Source of the DNA: DATMTS01 sp035564555
Lineage (GTDB): Bacteria; Actinomycetota; Actinomycetes; Actinomycetales; Microbacteriaceae
Direction of reading: 5' to 3'
NCBI GenBank assembly: GCA_035564555.1
Contig: DATMTS010000030.1
Coordinates: 1 to 5,731, forward strand
Length of the DNA: 5,731 bases
This document shows, one piece after another, positions 1 through 5,057 of this stretch (the stretch's first letter is position 1; each line of letters starts with the position of its first letter). A program made the position numbers and the translations under genes. The notes under the pieces were generated by a model that searched no databases, was not told the DNA's origin, and worked only from the letters and a program-made list of their open reading frames with translations.

Positions 1-1
1 G

Positions 2-223
2 CGGTCGTGGCATCCGGCGGTGGTCGCCGTCGTCGGCATCACCGCCTACCGGCAAGCGTTCGACCGTCCGCGCGCCGTGGCGGGGCTGCAGCCCGAACGC
101 ATCGCGGATGCCGAGTTGTGGATCGTTCCGAACCCGAGTGGGCTCAACGCGCACGACACGATCCAGACGCTGGCGACCGCCTATGCGGAGCCGGCTCGCG
201 CGGCCGGCGTGCTAACCGGGTGA
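2..223 (+). CDS. mug: Mug/TDG-family G/U mismatch-specific DNA glycosylase, C-terminal part (5' truncated by window edge)
   Basis: Only the last 73 codons are present; the frame is open from base 2 and ends at TGA 221-223. The visible protein contains VVGITAYRQAF, which fits the late beta-strand/helix of the uracil-DNA glycosylase fold, then LWIVPNPSGLNAH. The NPSGLN signature is the second conserved motif of Mug/TDG enzymes (E. coli Mug has NPSGLS). In that family it contacts the DNA and helps recognise and flip the mismatched base. The first motif (GINPG-like, catalytic Asn) lies outside the window, so activity cannot be judged. Family role: removal of uracil or damaged pyrimidines from G mismatches in base-excision repair in the cytoplasm. 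The gene converges on the NERD-protein gene, with 35 bases between the stop codons. The family call is confident; the exact substrate is not readable from this fragment. Confidence 0.85.
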   Translation, partial: RSWHPAVVAVVGITAYRQAFDRPRAVAGLQPERIADAELWIVPNPSGLNAHDTIQTLATAYAEPARAAGVLTG

Positions 224-233
224 TGGCCGCGCC

Positions 234-248
234 GCCGGCGACGCTGGC
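234..248. terminator. Possible bidirectional hairpin between convergent genes
   Basis: GCCGGC (234-239) can pair with GCTGGC (243-248) around a 3-base loop, with one G-U pair on the plus-strand transcript. It lies between the two converging stop codons (223 and 259), where a terminator is expected. There is no T-run on either side and the stem is only 6 bp, so this is weak. Many actinobacterial terminators do lack a U-tail. Confidence 0.25.
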
Positions 249-258
249 AAGGGCCGGT

Positions 259-1686
259 TCAGCGACTCATCACCACGCCGCCTTCGGGCGTCACCACCAC
301 CGAGTCGCCGTATTCCGAGCCCGTCAGCGTCAGTGTGTAAGCGTGCCCGTTCACCCCGACCGCGTACGACATTACTGTCTTCGTCGGCAGCGTCACCAGG
401 AGGATTCCCGTCGGCGTAGCAAGCCGGGTGCCGTCCGCGGAGAGCACGAGTGAGGCAGGGATGCCGCCCATGGCATGGTTTTTCAAGACGTAGGCCGCAG
501 TACCGGCAGCGTGCGCGAGTGCTGTTCGCTCCGCTTGGACCGTCGCGAATGCAGGTGACGGAGCAACCGAGGGGGGATGCGAGAGGGCGTACGCCAGAGC
601 AAGAGCCGCGCCGATCGCGATCACCGAGCCGATGAGCGAACCCCAAGACGACTGCTTGCGCGGTCCCCGAGTCGGCGACTTCCACGCCGTCTTCCTGCGC
701 GCAGGTCGTGCTTCCGGCCGCCGAGGTCCGGAGGAGCGGGTCTGCCGAGGCATCCGCGGATGGTCCCGGGAGGGTCGCGCACGCAGTTTGCGTTCGAACT
801 CGTCGAATCGGGCGGTCAGGACTGTGGAGTCCGTGGCCGGAAGTGGCCGCGGGCTCCAGGTCTCGGGCCGAGCGGCAGCATCCGCAATGCGTCGCACTTG
901 TTCGTCGCTGTAGACGCGACGCCCACGCAGCGCTTGGAGCAGATCGCTCTGGCGAACAACACGGACGTCGACTCCGTCGGCATCCGGTTGTTCTTTGATC
1001 GTCAGCCGCGTCACCCCGACCAGCACGATGAGACCGAAGACGTCTACGCTGAGCCCGCTTGCAGCAGTGAGCAGACGTTCGGCTCGCCGTGCTTCGTGGG
1101 CGGCGTTGCGGAGGTAGGGCACCCTGTTGCCGCCGACCATCATCGCGTGCGACGCCACCCAGACCGACTTGCCGCGGTGATGCTTGGTGTTCAGTGTGTA
1201 CACGCCGGACGGTCCGATGAGCAGATGATCGATGTCGCTTCCGCCTGTGCCGACCGGAACAGAATGCAGAACGGTCCAATCGTTGCCGAGCGTCCCTAGC
1301 TCGGCGGCGACGATCCGTTCTCCCACAGCGCCGCGGTACCAGGGTTCCGCTTCGGCAGACACGCTGCCGTCGGAATCCAGGCGCATCAATTCCTCGATGA
1401 GTGATTGGGCCGGGATGCGGTCACGCAGGTCCGGGAGGCGCGCCGCGTGCATGACAGGAGGAGCCGCCTCCAGTCGGGGCGGGGGCGGCGGCCACCGGTG
1501 TTCGGTCCAGAATGCGCCAGACCACCAGCGCCAGGCGTCCGATCGCTCCCAATCGGGGTACCAACCGGGTGCCGCGGGAGCCGGAGCCGCTTGCGGCGCC
1601 GGAGGATCGGATGCTGCCGCCTGCTTGGATCCGCTACGCCACCTGATCCGCCGTCGGGGCTCTGCCCTGTGTCTGCCCCCGGTCAC
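259..1686 (-). CDS. DUF2510-NERD domain protein with one transmembrane helix
   Basis: The protein has 475 residues from a GTG start; no other in-frame start exists before the upstream stop at 1744-1746. Residues 39-66 are a DUF2510 module (PGWYPD, then RWWSGAFWTEHRWP), a short domain common in actinobacterial membrane proteins. Residues 115-230 are a NERD (nuclease-related) domain: GAVGERIVAAEL with E123, SDIDHLLIGPSGVYTLNTKHH with D151/D153, and K168. The position usually held by Glu or Gln in the E/QxK motif is N166 (NTK). Residues 300-345 are an Arg/Lys/Pro-rich linker. Residues 349-369 are one hydrophobic helix, probably membrane spanning. The last ~105 residues, ending with a YTLTLTGSEYG stretch, look like a small beta-rich domain faintly reminiscent of pilin-like C-termini; that is inference. 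NERD proteins are proposed to act on DNA, but the function here is unknown. No Shine-Dalgarno is seen; TACGGT sits 6 bases before the GTG. Confidence 0.88.
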   Translation of the reverse strand: MTGGRHRAEPRRRIRWRSGSKQAAASDPPAPQAAPAPAAPGWYPDWERSDAWRWWSGAFWTEHRWPPPPPRLEAAPPVMHAARLPDLRDRIPAQSLIEELMRLDSDGSVSAEAEPWYRGAVGERIVAAELGTLGNDWTVLHSVPVGTGGSDIDHLLIGPSGVYTLNTKHHRGKSVWVASHAMMVGGNRVPYLRNAAHEARRAERLLTAASGLSVDVFGLIVLVGVTRLTIKEQPDADGVDVRVVRQSDLLQALRGRRVYSDEQVRRIADAAARPETWSPRPLPATDSTVLTARFDEFERKLRARPSRDHPRMPRQTRSSGPRRPEARPARRKTAWKSPTRGPRKQSSWGSLIGSVIAIGAALALAYALSHPPSVAPSPAFATVQAERTALAHAAGTAAYVLKNHAMGGIPASLVLSADGTRLATPTGILLVTLPTKTVMSYAVGVNGHAYTLTLTGSEYGDSVVVTPEGGVVMSR

Positions 1687-1692
1687 TCGACA

Positions 1693-1698
1693 ACCGTA
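1693..1698 (-). promoter_or_regulatory. Candidate -10 hexamer (TACGGT) for a leaderless NERD-gene transcript
   Basis: On the minus strand TACGGT is followed by 6 bases and then the GTG start at 1686. This matches the actinobacterial TANNNT -10 rule, with transcription beginning at or beside the start codon. There is no Shine-Dalgarno before this GTG. No recognisable -35 element is visible 16-18 bases upstream, so the call rests on position and three conserved bases. Confidence 0.4.
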
Positions 1699-1875
1699 TC
1701 GATCGCTCGCGGGTCGGCTCTGCCCCCAGTCCGCGGCGCGAGATCAGAGCCCGACTGATCCATGTCGATCCAGCGCGATTACCGCAGCGGCGGTTCATGA
1801 AGAGTCAGTTGGGCGCGGCACGAAGACGACGCGATGATTACAGCTTCGGTGCTCGACCCTCGGGGATGTTCGGCA

Positions 1876-1896
1876 CGAGAACGCTCGGCGTTCTCG
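1876..1896 (-). terminator. Hairpin terminator downstream of tRNA-His
   Basis: CGAGAACG (1876-1883) and CGTTCTCG (1889-1896) form a perfect 8-bp stem around a 5-base loop. It begins 16 bases beyond the 3' end of tRNA-His on the same strand, the right place to end the orn/tRNA-His transcript. It has no T-run after it, so it would be a U-less, actinobacterial-style terminator or a processing/stability hairpin. Confidence 0.55.
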
Positions 1897-1911
1897 GCCG
1901 CACTCCCTGCG

Positions 1912-1985
1912 GGTGAGTGACGGGGCTTGAACCCGCGACCCCCTGGACCACAACCAGGTGCTCTACCAACTGAGCTACACCCACC
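1912..1985 (-). tRNA. tRNA-His (anticodon GTG)
   Basis: The minus strand folds into a full cloverleaf. The acceptor stem GTGGGTG/CACTCAC has one G-U pair. The D-stem is GCTC/GAGC, and the anticodon stem CCTGG/CCAGG carries the loop TTGTGGT. The T-arm GCGGG/CCCGT has the loop TTCAAGC. The anticodon GTG lies at 1949-1951. An extra G at position -1 (base 1985) faces C73 (base 1912), the identity pair specific to bacterial tRNA-His. CCA is not encoded. The gene lies 45 bases after the orn stop codon on the same strand, and orn next to tRNA-His is a familiar arrangement in Actinobacteria. Confidence 0.97.
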
Positions 1986-1995
1986 ATGCTGCTGC

Positions 1996-2009
1996 CGCAC
2001 CGTGGTGCG
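1996..2009. other. Short hairpin between orn and tRNA-His
   Basis: CGCACC (1996-2001) pairs with GGTGCG (2004-2009) around a 2-base turn; in RNA it would open to about 5 bp with a 4-base loop. It sits in the 45-base gap between the orn stop codon and the tRNA-His 5' end. It could separate the mRNA from the tRNA precursor, by termination or as a processing site. No T-run follows. Confidence 0.35.
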
Positions 2010-2024
2010 TAGGCAACGCTGATG

Positions 2025-2030
2025 ATTCTA
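2025..2030 (-). promoter_or_regulatory. Candidate -10 hexamer (TAGAAT) for tRNA-His
   Basis: TAGAAT on the minus strand lies directly after the orn TAA stop (2031-2033) and about 39 bases before the tRNA 5' end. It fits the TANNNT consensus and would give a short 5' leader for RNase P to remove. No clear -35 was seen, and co-transcription with orn is the alternative. Confidence 0.3.
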
Positions 2031-2651
2031 TTACATACGCGGGGACCAGATTTGCACCACGTCGGCGGCGACTGATTGGCACTCCTCGCTGGAAGGCCCG
2101 GGCTGCGGCACGAAAACCGCGCGACGGTAGTAGTCGAGTTCTCGAATCGACTCGAGGATGTCGGCGAGAGCGCGGTGTCCGCCGTTCTTCTCAGGCGAGT
2201 TGAAGTAGATGCGCGGATACCAGCGGCGAGCCAGTTCTTTGATCGAGGAGACGTCGACGTTGCGGTAGTGCAGGTGGGCGTCGAGCCGTGGCATGAACTT
2301 GGCCAGGAACATCCGGTCGGTTCCGATGGTGTTGCCGGCCAGGGGAGCCTTCTGCTCTCCGGGCACGAACCGCAGGATGTATTCCATCACCTGGTACTCG
2401 GCGTCGGCGAGGCTGACGCCGTTGGGGATCTCCTCGATGAGTCCGCTGGTGGTGTGCATCGCACGCACGAATTCGCTCATGTTCGCCAGTGCGGATGCAT
2501 CGGGCTTGATCACGATGTCGAGCCCGGGATCCAGGGGCTGCAACTCGAAATCGGTGACCACGACGGCGATCTCGACGAGTTCGTCGACCTCCAGATCGAG
2601 CCCCGTCATCTCGCAGTCGATCCAGACGAGGCGATCCGAGGATGTTGGCAT
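2031..2651 (-). CDS. orn: Oligoribonuclease (DEDDh 3'-5' exoribonuclease)
   Basis: The protein has 206 residues. It degrades 2-5 nucleotide RNA fragments, including the linear products of cyclic-di-nucleotide breakdown, to mononucleotides in the cytoplasm, the last step of RNA turnover. All five DEDDh catalytic residues are visible at positions nearly identical to E. coli Orn: D12 and E14 in VWIDCEMTGLD, D112 in NTIGTDRMFLAKFMPRL, H159 and D164 in GGHRALADILESIREL. NVDVSSIKELARRWYP is also typical of the family. A tail of about 25 residues beyond the E. coli length ends the protein. The frame is open well upstream of 2651, but homology begins at the ATG there (MPTSSDRLVWIDCE). That ATG has no Shine-Dalgarno; TAGACT lies 7 bases before it, suggesting a leaderless mRNA. 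tRNA-His follows; the thioredoxin-like gene diverges upstream. Confidence 0.97.
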   Translation of the reverse strand: MPTSSDRLVWIDCEMTGLDLEVDELVEIAVVVTDFELQPLDPGLDIVIKPDASALANMSEFVRAMHTTSGLIEEIPNGVSLADAEYQVMEYILRFVPGEQKAPLAGNTIGTDRMFLAKFMPRLDAHLHYRNVDVSSIKELARRWYPRIYFNSPEKNGGHRALADILESIRELDYYRRAVFVPQPGPSSEECQSVAADVVQIWSPRM

Positions 2652-2658
2652 GGCTGAA

Positions 2659-2664
2659 AGTCTA
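2659..2664 (-). promoter_or_regulatory. Candidate -10 hexamer (TAGACT) for leaderless orn
   Basis: On the minus strand TAGACT is followed by 7 bases and then the orn ATG at 2651. The TANNNT form, the spacing and the absence of any purine-rich ribosome-binding site together suggest that transcription starts at the ATG. No good -35 hexamer is seen upstream. Confidence 0.55.
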
Positions 2665-2693
2665 CTGGCGGCCTCGGACGTGCCCGGCGAACG

Positions 2694-2699
2694 TAGAAT
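2694..2699 (+). promoter_or_regulatory. Candidate -10 hexamer (TAGAAT) for the leaderless thioredoxin-like gene
   Basis: TAGAAT is followed by CGCACC and the ATG at 2706, a 6-base gap. The spacing is right for a transcript beginning at the start codon, and no Shine-Dalgarno is present. It faces away from the orn -10 box, with 29 bases between the two hexamers. Confidence 0.6.
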
Positions 2700-2705
2700 C
2701 GCACC

Positions 2706-2966
2706 ATGCATCTCGTGCTCTACACGTCCGCGTTCTGCGAACCATGCAGGCAGACCCGCGCCGTGCTCGCCGAAGCCGAGCGACTGGTGCCGGCGGCGCG
2801 GCTGAGCGAATTCGATGTTGTGCGATACGAGACGCAAGCCGCAGGCGAGGGCATCAGCACCACTCCGACCGTCATCGTGCGCAGCGACGACGGTGCCGAG
2901 GTGTTCCGTGCCGAAGGCGTGCCGACGTTGCGCCAGGTGCTGGCGGCCGCGGCGCGAGCCGTCTGA
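2706..2966 (+). CDS. Thioredoxin/glutaredoxin-like small redox protein
   Basis: The protein has 86 residues and the compact thioredoxin-fold layout of glutaredoxin-type proteins. A first strand (HLVLYTS) leads into the active-site CEPC (C11 and C14) at the start of helix 1. A cis-proline motif follows at TTPT (P54), then the strand VIVRSDDG, and a final helix VPTLRQVLAAAARAV that fits the thioredoxin C-terminal helix. Both cysteines are present, so dithiol-disulfide exchange is plausible; partner and reductase are unknown. There is no signal peptide, so it should be cytoplasmic. Transcription diverges from orn across a 54-base gap, with a likely leaderless start. CEPC is neither the classic thioredoxin CGPC nor the glutaredoxin CPYC, so the subfamily is left open. 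A short GGCC/GGCC hairpin just after the stop (2969-2983) is too weak to call a terminator. Confidence 0.82.
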   Translation: MHLVLYTSAFCEPCRQTRAVLAEAERLVPAARLSEFDVVRYETQAAGEGISTTPTVIVRSDDGAEVFRAEGVPTLRQVLAAAARAV

Positions 2967-3006
2967 GCGGCCGGCGAAAGGCCCCGGGTGTGTTCGTCCG
3001 CTGCGG

Positions 3007-3012
3007 TATCGT
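3007..3012 (+). promoter_or_regulatory. Candidate -10 hexamer (TATCGT) for tRNA-Arg
   Basis: TATCGT lies 14 bases before the tRNA-Arg 5' end and fits TANNNT. The expected -35 position holds only GC-rich sequence, so support comes from position alone. Confidence 0.35.
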
Positions 3013-3026
3013 GGAACGTCATCCGC

Positions 3027-3102
3027 GCCCCCGTAGCTCAGCGGATAGAGCAGGAGCCTTCTAATCTCTTGGTCGCAGGTTCGATTCCTGCCGGGGGCAC
3101 CA
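3027..3102 (+). tRNA. tRNA-Arg (anticodon TCT), CCA encoded; likely integration site
   Basis: The cloverleaf is complete. The acceptor stem GCCCCCG/CGGGGGC is perfect. The D-stem is GCTC/GAGC, and the anticodon loop CTTCTAA has TCT at 3060-3062. The variable loop is TGGTC, and the T-arm GCAGG/CCTGC has the loop TTCGATT. The discriminator is A3099 and CCA is encoded (3100-3102). The anticodon stem GGAGC/TCTCT has a C-U mismatch at its loop-closing pair and one G-U pair. This tRNA reads AGA/AGG codons, which are rare in high-GC genomes. A tyrosine recombinase gene ends only 20 bases past the CCA, so the 3' half of this tRNA is the probable attachment core (attL) of the element that follows. Confidence 0.96.
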
Positions 3103-3122
3103 ACTCAACGATCTCGGGAGTT

Positions 3123-4283
3123 TTAGCGTCCCAACCCCGAACTTACCCCGAACTTTGAATCCAGCGCTGCGGCCGCTTTTGCAGACTGCGTGGTGCGGGA
3201 CATGTAGACGTCTTGCGTCATCGATGGTCGCTTGTGGCCGAGGTATTCGGCGATGTCCCGAGCGGAGAGGCCGGCCGCATCGAGTGCGGTCGCGACGGTC
3301 TTGCGGAGTCCGTGCAGCTTGAAGTCCGGATAGCCGAGCCGGGTGCGGTTGCTGCGCCAAGCGGCTTCGGTGTTCGCGGGGTCGCGCAACTTGCCGAGAA
3401 AGCTTGGGAAGACGGCTTCGTCCTGCGAGTCGATGAGAGCGAGTCGTCGCCTCAGGAGGGCAATGGTGGCGTCTGGCACGACGATGGTGCGGTTGGACGT
3501 CTCGGTCTTTCCTGCCTCGTGAATGGTGAGGCCTTCGCGGGGGATCCTCGTAACCGACGGACCGAGGGTGACGGTCTTCCGGTCGAGGCTGACGTTCTTG
3601 ACGCGCAGCGCAAGGGCTTCACCGATCCGGCACCCGGTTCCGGCCATGAATTCGACGAGGTCCGCCACGTCGAGCCGCCGCAGTTGCTCATCATTCCGGA
3701 TGCGCTCGAGGAACGTAGGGAGCTCGTCGAGGGGGAGTGCGGTACTGGTTCGCGATCGTGTCTTCTCGATCCCGGCGACTCCGATCACAGGGTTGATCCT
3801 GACGGCGTCGTTTCGGATCGCAAGAGCGAACATGCCCGAGAGCACGCTGCGACAGCCCTTTGCGGATCCGGAACCGTGGTCGCGTGCCACGGTGTCGATG
3901 AACGCCTGGATGCGTTTGGTCGAGGCTTCGCCGATGGTCAGGTGGCCGATGGCTGGGGTCACATGCTGCGTGATGTTGTATTCGTACGTCTGCAGCGTTC
4001 GTGGTGCTCGGTTCGAAGATCGCTTCTGAGCCAGATAGGCGTCGGCCAGAGCCGCAATGGTGGTCGTGCCGGCGATGCTGCCCGAGGCCGACGGGGTGTC
4101 GATAACCGTGAGCGCTTGTTTGAGTGCGTTCTCTGCTTTCGCCCGGCTCACGGCGAAGCGTTCCACTTGGCGTCGATTTCCGTCCTCGAACCGAAACAGA
4201 GTTCGGGCGCGCCATTTCCCCACTTCGATTTGTTTGAGGTTGATGGCGCCATGGGCGCCAACCGGCGTCCTAGGCCGCGGCAC
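3123..4283 (-). CDS. int: Tyrosine recombinase (phage-type integrase) of an integrated element
   Basis: The protein has 386 residues, normal for actinobacterial phage/ICE integrases. Residues 10-60 look like the arm-type DNA-binding domain (KWRARTLFRFEDGNRRQVERF). Residues 74-165 are the core-binding SAM-like domain (TLQTYEYNITQHVTPAIGHLTI). The rest is the catalytic domain, with a full active site: R219 in GTGCRIGEAL, K259 in the beta-hairpin, H324 and R327 in LHGLRKT, H350 in YLGHKRPSMTQDVY, and the nucleophile Y360. It should catalyse integration and, with a directionality factor, excision at tRNA-Arg. The GTG start is chosen because AAAGGAG (4291-4297) lies 7 bases before it, unlike the leaderless host genes nearby. 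Its first 14 bases overlap a 21-codon ORF in another frame, suggesting translational coupling. No truncation is visible, so the enzyme may be active. Confidence 0.95.
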   Translation of the reverse strand: MPRPRTPVGAHGAINLKQIEVGKWRARTLFRFEDGNRRQVERFAVSRAKAENALKQALTVIDTPSASGSIAGTTTIAALADAYLAQKRSSNRAPRTLQTYEYNITQHVTPAIGHLTIGEASTKRIQAFIDTVARDHGSGSAKGCRSVLSGMFALAIRNDAVRINPVIGVAGIEKTRSRTSTALPLDELPTFLERIRNDEQLRRLDVADLVEFMAGTGCRIGEALALRVKNVSLDRKTVTLGPSVTRIPREGLTIHEAGKTETSNRTIVVPDATIALLRRRLALIDSQDEAVFPSFLGKLRDPANTEAAWRSNRTRLGYPDFKLHGLRKTVATALDAAGLSARDIAEYLGHKRPSMTQDVYMSRTTQSAKAAAALDSKFGVSSGLGR

Positions 4284-4335
4284 GGCTCATCTCCTTTCGT
4301 ACCCATCCGTCGAGACGAGGTTCGATCGCCGCCAT
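4270..4335 (-). CDS. 21-codon ORF overlapping the integrase start (possible leader peptide)
   Basis: ATG at 4335 is preceded by GAGGGG (4341-4346) with a 5-base gap, a good Shine-Dalgarno in a region where host genes have none. The reading frame runs 21 codons (begins MAAIEPRLDG, ends MSRAAA) to TAG at 4270-4272. It overlaps the first 14 bases of the integrase gene in a different frame. The integrase Shine-Dalgarno lies inside it, so ribosomes translating it would reach the integrase start. The peptide is short and charged, with no recognised domain and no stretch long enough for a helix-turn-helix. It may be a coupling leader peptide, or the last remnant of a longer gene such as an excisionase. 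I do not recognise a homologue; that it is translated is inference from the ribosome-binding site and the overlap. Confidence 0.45.
   Translation of the reverse strand: MAAIEPRLDGWVRKEMSRAAA
4291..4297 (-). promoter_or_regulatory. Shine-Dalgarno (AAAGGAG) deciding the integrase GTG start
   Basis: AAAGGAG on the minus strand is 7 bases before GTG 4283. The nearby ATG at 4290 is too close to it (0 bases) and is out of frame with the integrase; it is codon 16 of the 21-codon ORF. This fixes GTG as the integrase start. Confidence 0.75.
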
Positions 4336-4414
4336 GATGACCCCTCGATAAATTGAACCCGGCACCCACGACAACCGTCTTCTGCGCGGGGACGTGGCTG
4401 GCCGGGAAGCGGGC

Positions 4415-4797
4415 TCATTGCTCATCGATGACCGTCTCCGTTACGGGGACGCGCTTACTGAGTGCCTGTCTGCTGAGTCCGGTTCGGGACGCCAGCTGGT
4501 TCCAGCTCACATCGATCTCGCGCAGGTGGGCGATCAATTCGTCCCTCTCCGAGACGAGGGCGTCCTGCTCAAGCCGGAGCCGTCCCAAGTTCCGTCCGAC
4601 TGGCCGAGCCTGTCGAGGGCGTCGGCGCGCGTGCCCCATCTGTCTGCCACGGCAGTCTGCGCGGCGGCGGCGCGCGAAGAGGCATCCCGCTCCCGCTCTT
4701 CCACATGCCGGATGGCTGCCGCGTCGTGCTGTTCGCGTTGTCTCGCATGGGCCGCCGCACGCCGCTTCGTCCTGGCTGAAACGCCCCGATTTGCCAT
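4415..4797 (-). pseudogene. Frameshifted coiled-coil/helix-turn-helix DNA-binding protein gene
   Basis: Two overlapping frames together give one sensible protein of about 127 residues. The first starts at ATG 4797 (MANRGVSARTKRRAAAHARQ) and continues as a charged, alanine-rich, likely coiled-coil segment to about ADALDRLGQ near 4600. The second, shifted by -1, carries RLRLEQDALVSERDEL and then VSWNQLASRTGLSRQALSKRV, a clear helix-turn-helix, and ends at TGA 4415-4417. Outside these halves each frame reads as noise. One lost base around 4590-4605 would explain it; no convincing slippery heptamer for programmed frameshifting is seen, but a sequencing indel is possible. GTG 4821, with CAGGGA 6 bases ahead, is an alternative start. 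It lies just upstream of the leader ORF and integrase on the same strand, so it may be the element's regulator or excisionase. Alternatively, the second half alone may be a small gene from TTG. Confidence 0.55.
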
Positions 4798-4888
4798 GCA
4801 ACAAGGTTTACCCGCGACCACTGTCATTCCCTGGCGTCGTGAACTGCCCCACCAAGGGTGCCTGCGTGCATTGCTATTTCTGATCCTC

Positions 4889-4914
4889 GGCTCTTCTTGG
4901 CTCTTCTTGGCTCT
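4889..4914. repeat. 10-bp tandem repeat, about 2.6 copies
   Basis: GGCTCTTCTT occurs at 4889-4898 and 4899-4908 and is followed by GGCTCT at 4909-4914. The copies are exact. It is noncoding as far as can be seen and is probably a slippage repeat. Confidence 0.75.
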
Positions 4915-4959
4915 GTGGTTCCTCTCATCCGTCGTGTCTTCCTCGTTGCTCGATCGATG

Positions 4960-4995
4960 TCGTCGTCTGTCTCGTCGTCTCATCGTTCGTCGTCT
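4960..4995. repeat. Three direct copies of TCGTCGTCT
   Basis: Exact 9-bp copies lie at 4960-4968, 4972-4980 and 4987-4995, with start-to-start spacings of 12 and 15 bases; a looser copy (TCGTGTCT) is at 4932-4939. On the minus strand the unit is AGACGACGA. The repeats lie about 160-200 bases upstream of the helix-turn-helix gene. They could be protein-binding sites or simply a low-complexity TCG-rich tract. Confidence 0.5.
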
Positions 4996-5057
4996 TCGTT
5001 TCGAGAAGCCCGTCGCCGACAGCTCTTGGAGAGGACGCGCGACCGCGTGAAATCACG

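Noticed and set aside
212..1279. Long alternative open frames on both strands across the NERD gene (up to about 355 codons).
   Set aside because: Their translations are Arg/Ser/Pro/His-rich without domains, while the overlapping minus-strand frame has DUF2510, NERD and membrane segments; they are GC-driven shadows.
1779..2000. Minus-strand frame containing GCSSVGRAPGCGPGGRGFKPRHSP.
   Set aside because: It is the translation of tRNA-His itself, another classic spurious protein.
2652..2837. Upstream extension of the orn frame by 62 codons.
   Set aside because: It would cross the promoter gap and run antisense through the start of the thioredoxin-like gene; homology begins at the ATG at 2651.
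3061..3360. Minus-strand frame ending in CPRQESNLRPRD.
   Set aside because: This ending is the antisense translation of a tRNA 3' half and is a well-known false protein; the rest is out of frame within the integrase gene.
4347..4374. Possible promoter for the integrase operon: TTGTCG, 16 bases, TTTATC (minus strand) in an AT-rich patch.
   Set aside because: The -10 matches only half the consensus, and its start point would fall in the ribosome-binding site of the 21-codon ORF; not strong enough to annotate.
4340..4380. GTGCCGGGTTCAA on the minus strand as a second attachment site.
   Set aside because: It resembles a generic tRNA T-arm only loosely and does not repeat the tRNA-Arg 3' end.
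4930..5000. TCG-rich repeats as a CRISPR array or plasmid-type iterons.
   Set aside because: The unit is only 9 bp, the gaps are 3 and 6 bases, there are no spacers of even length, and no cas or replication gene is nearby.
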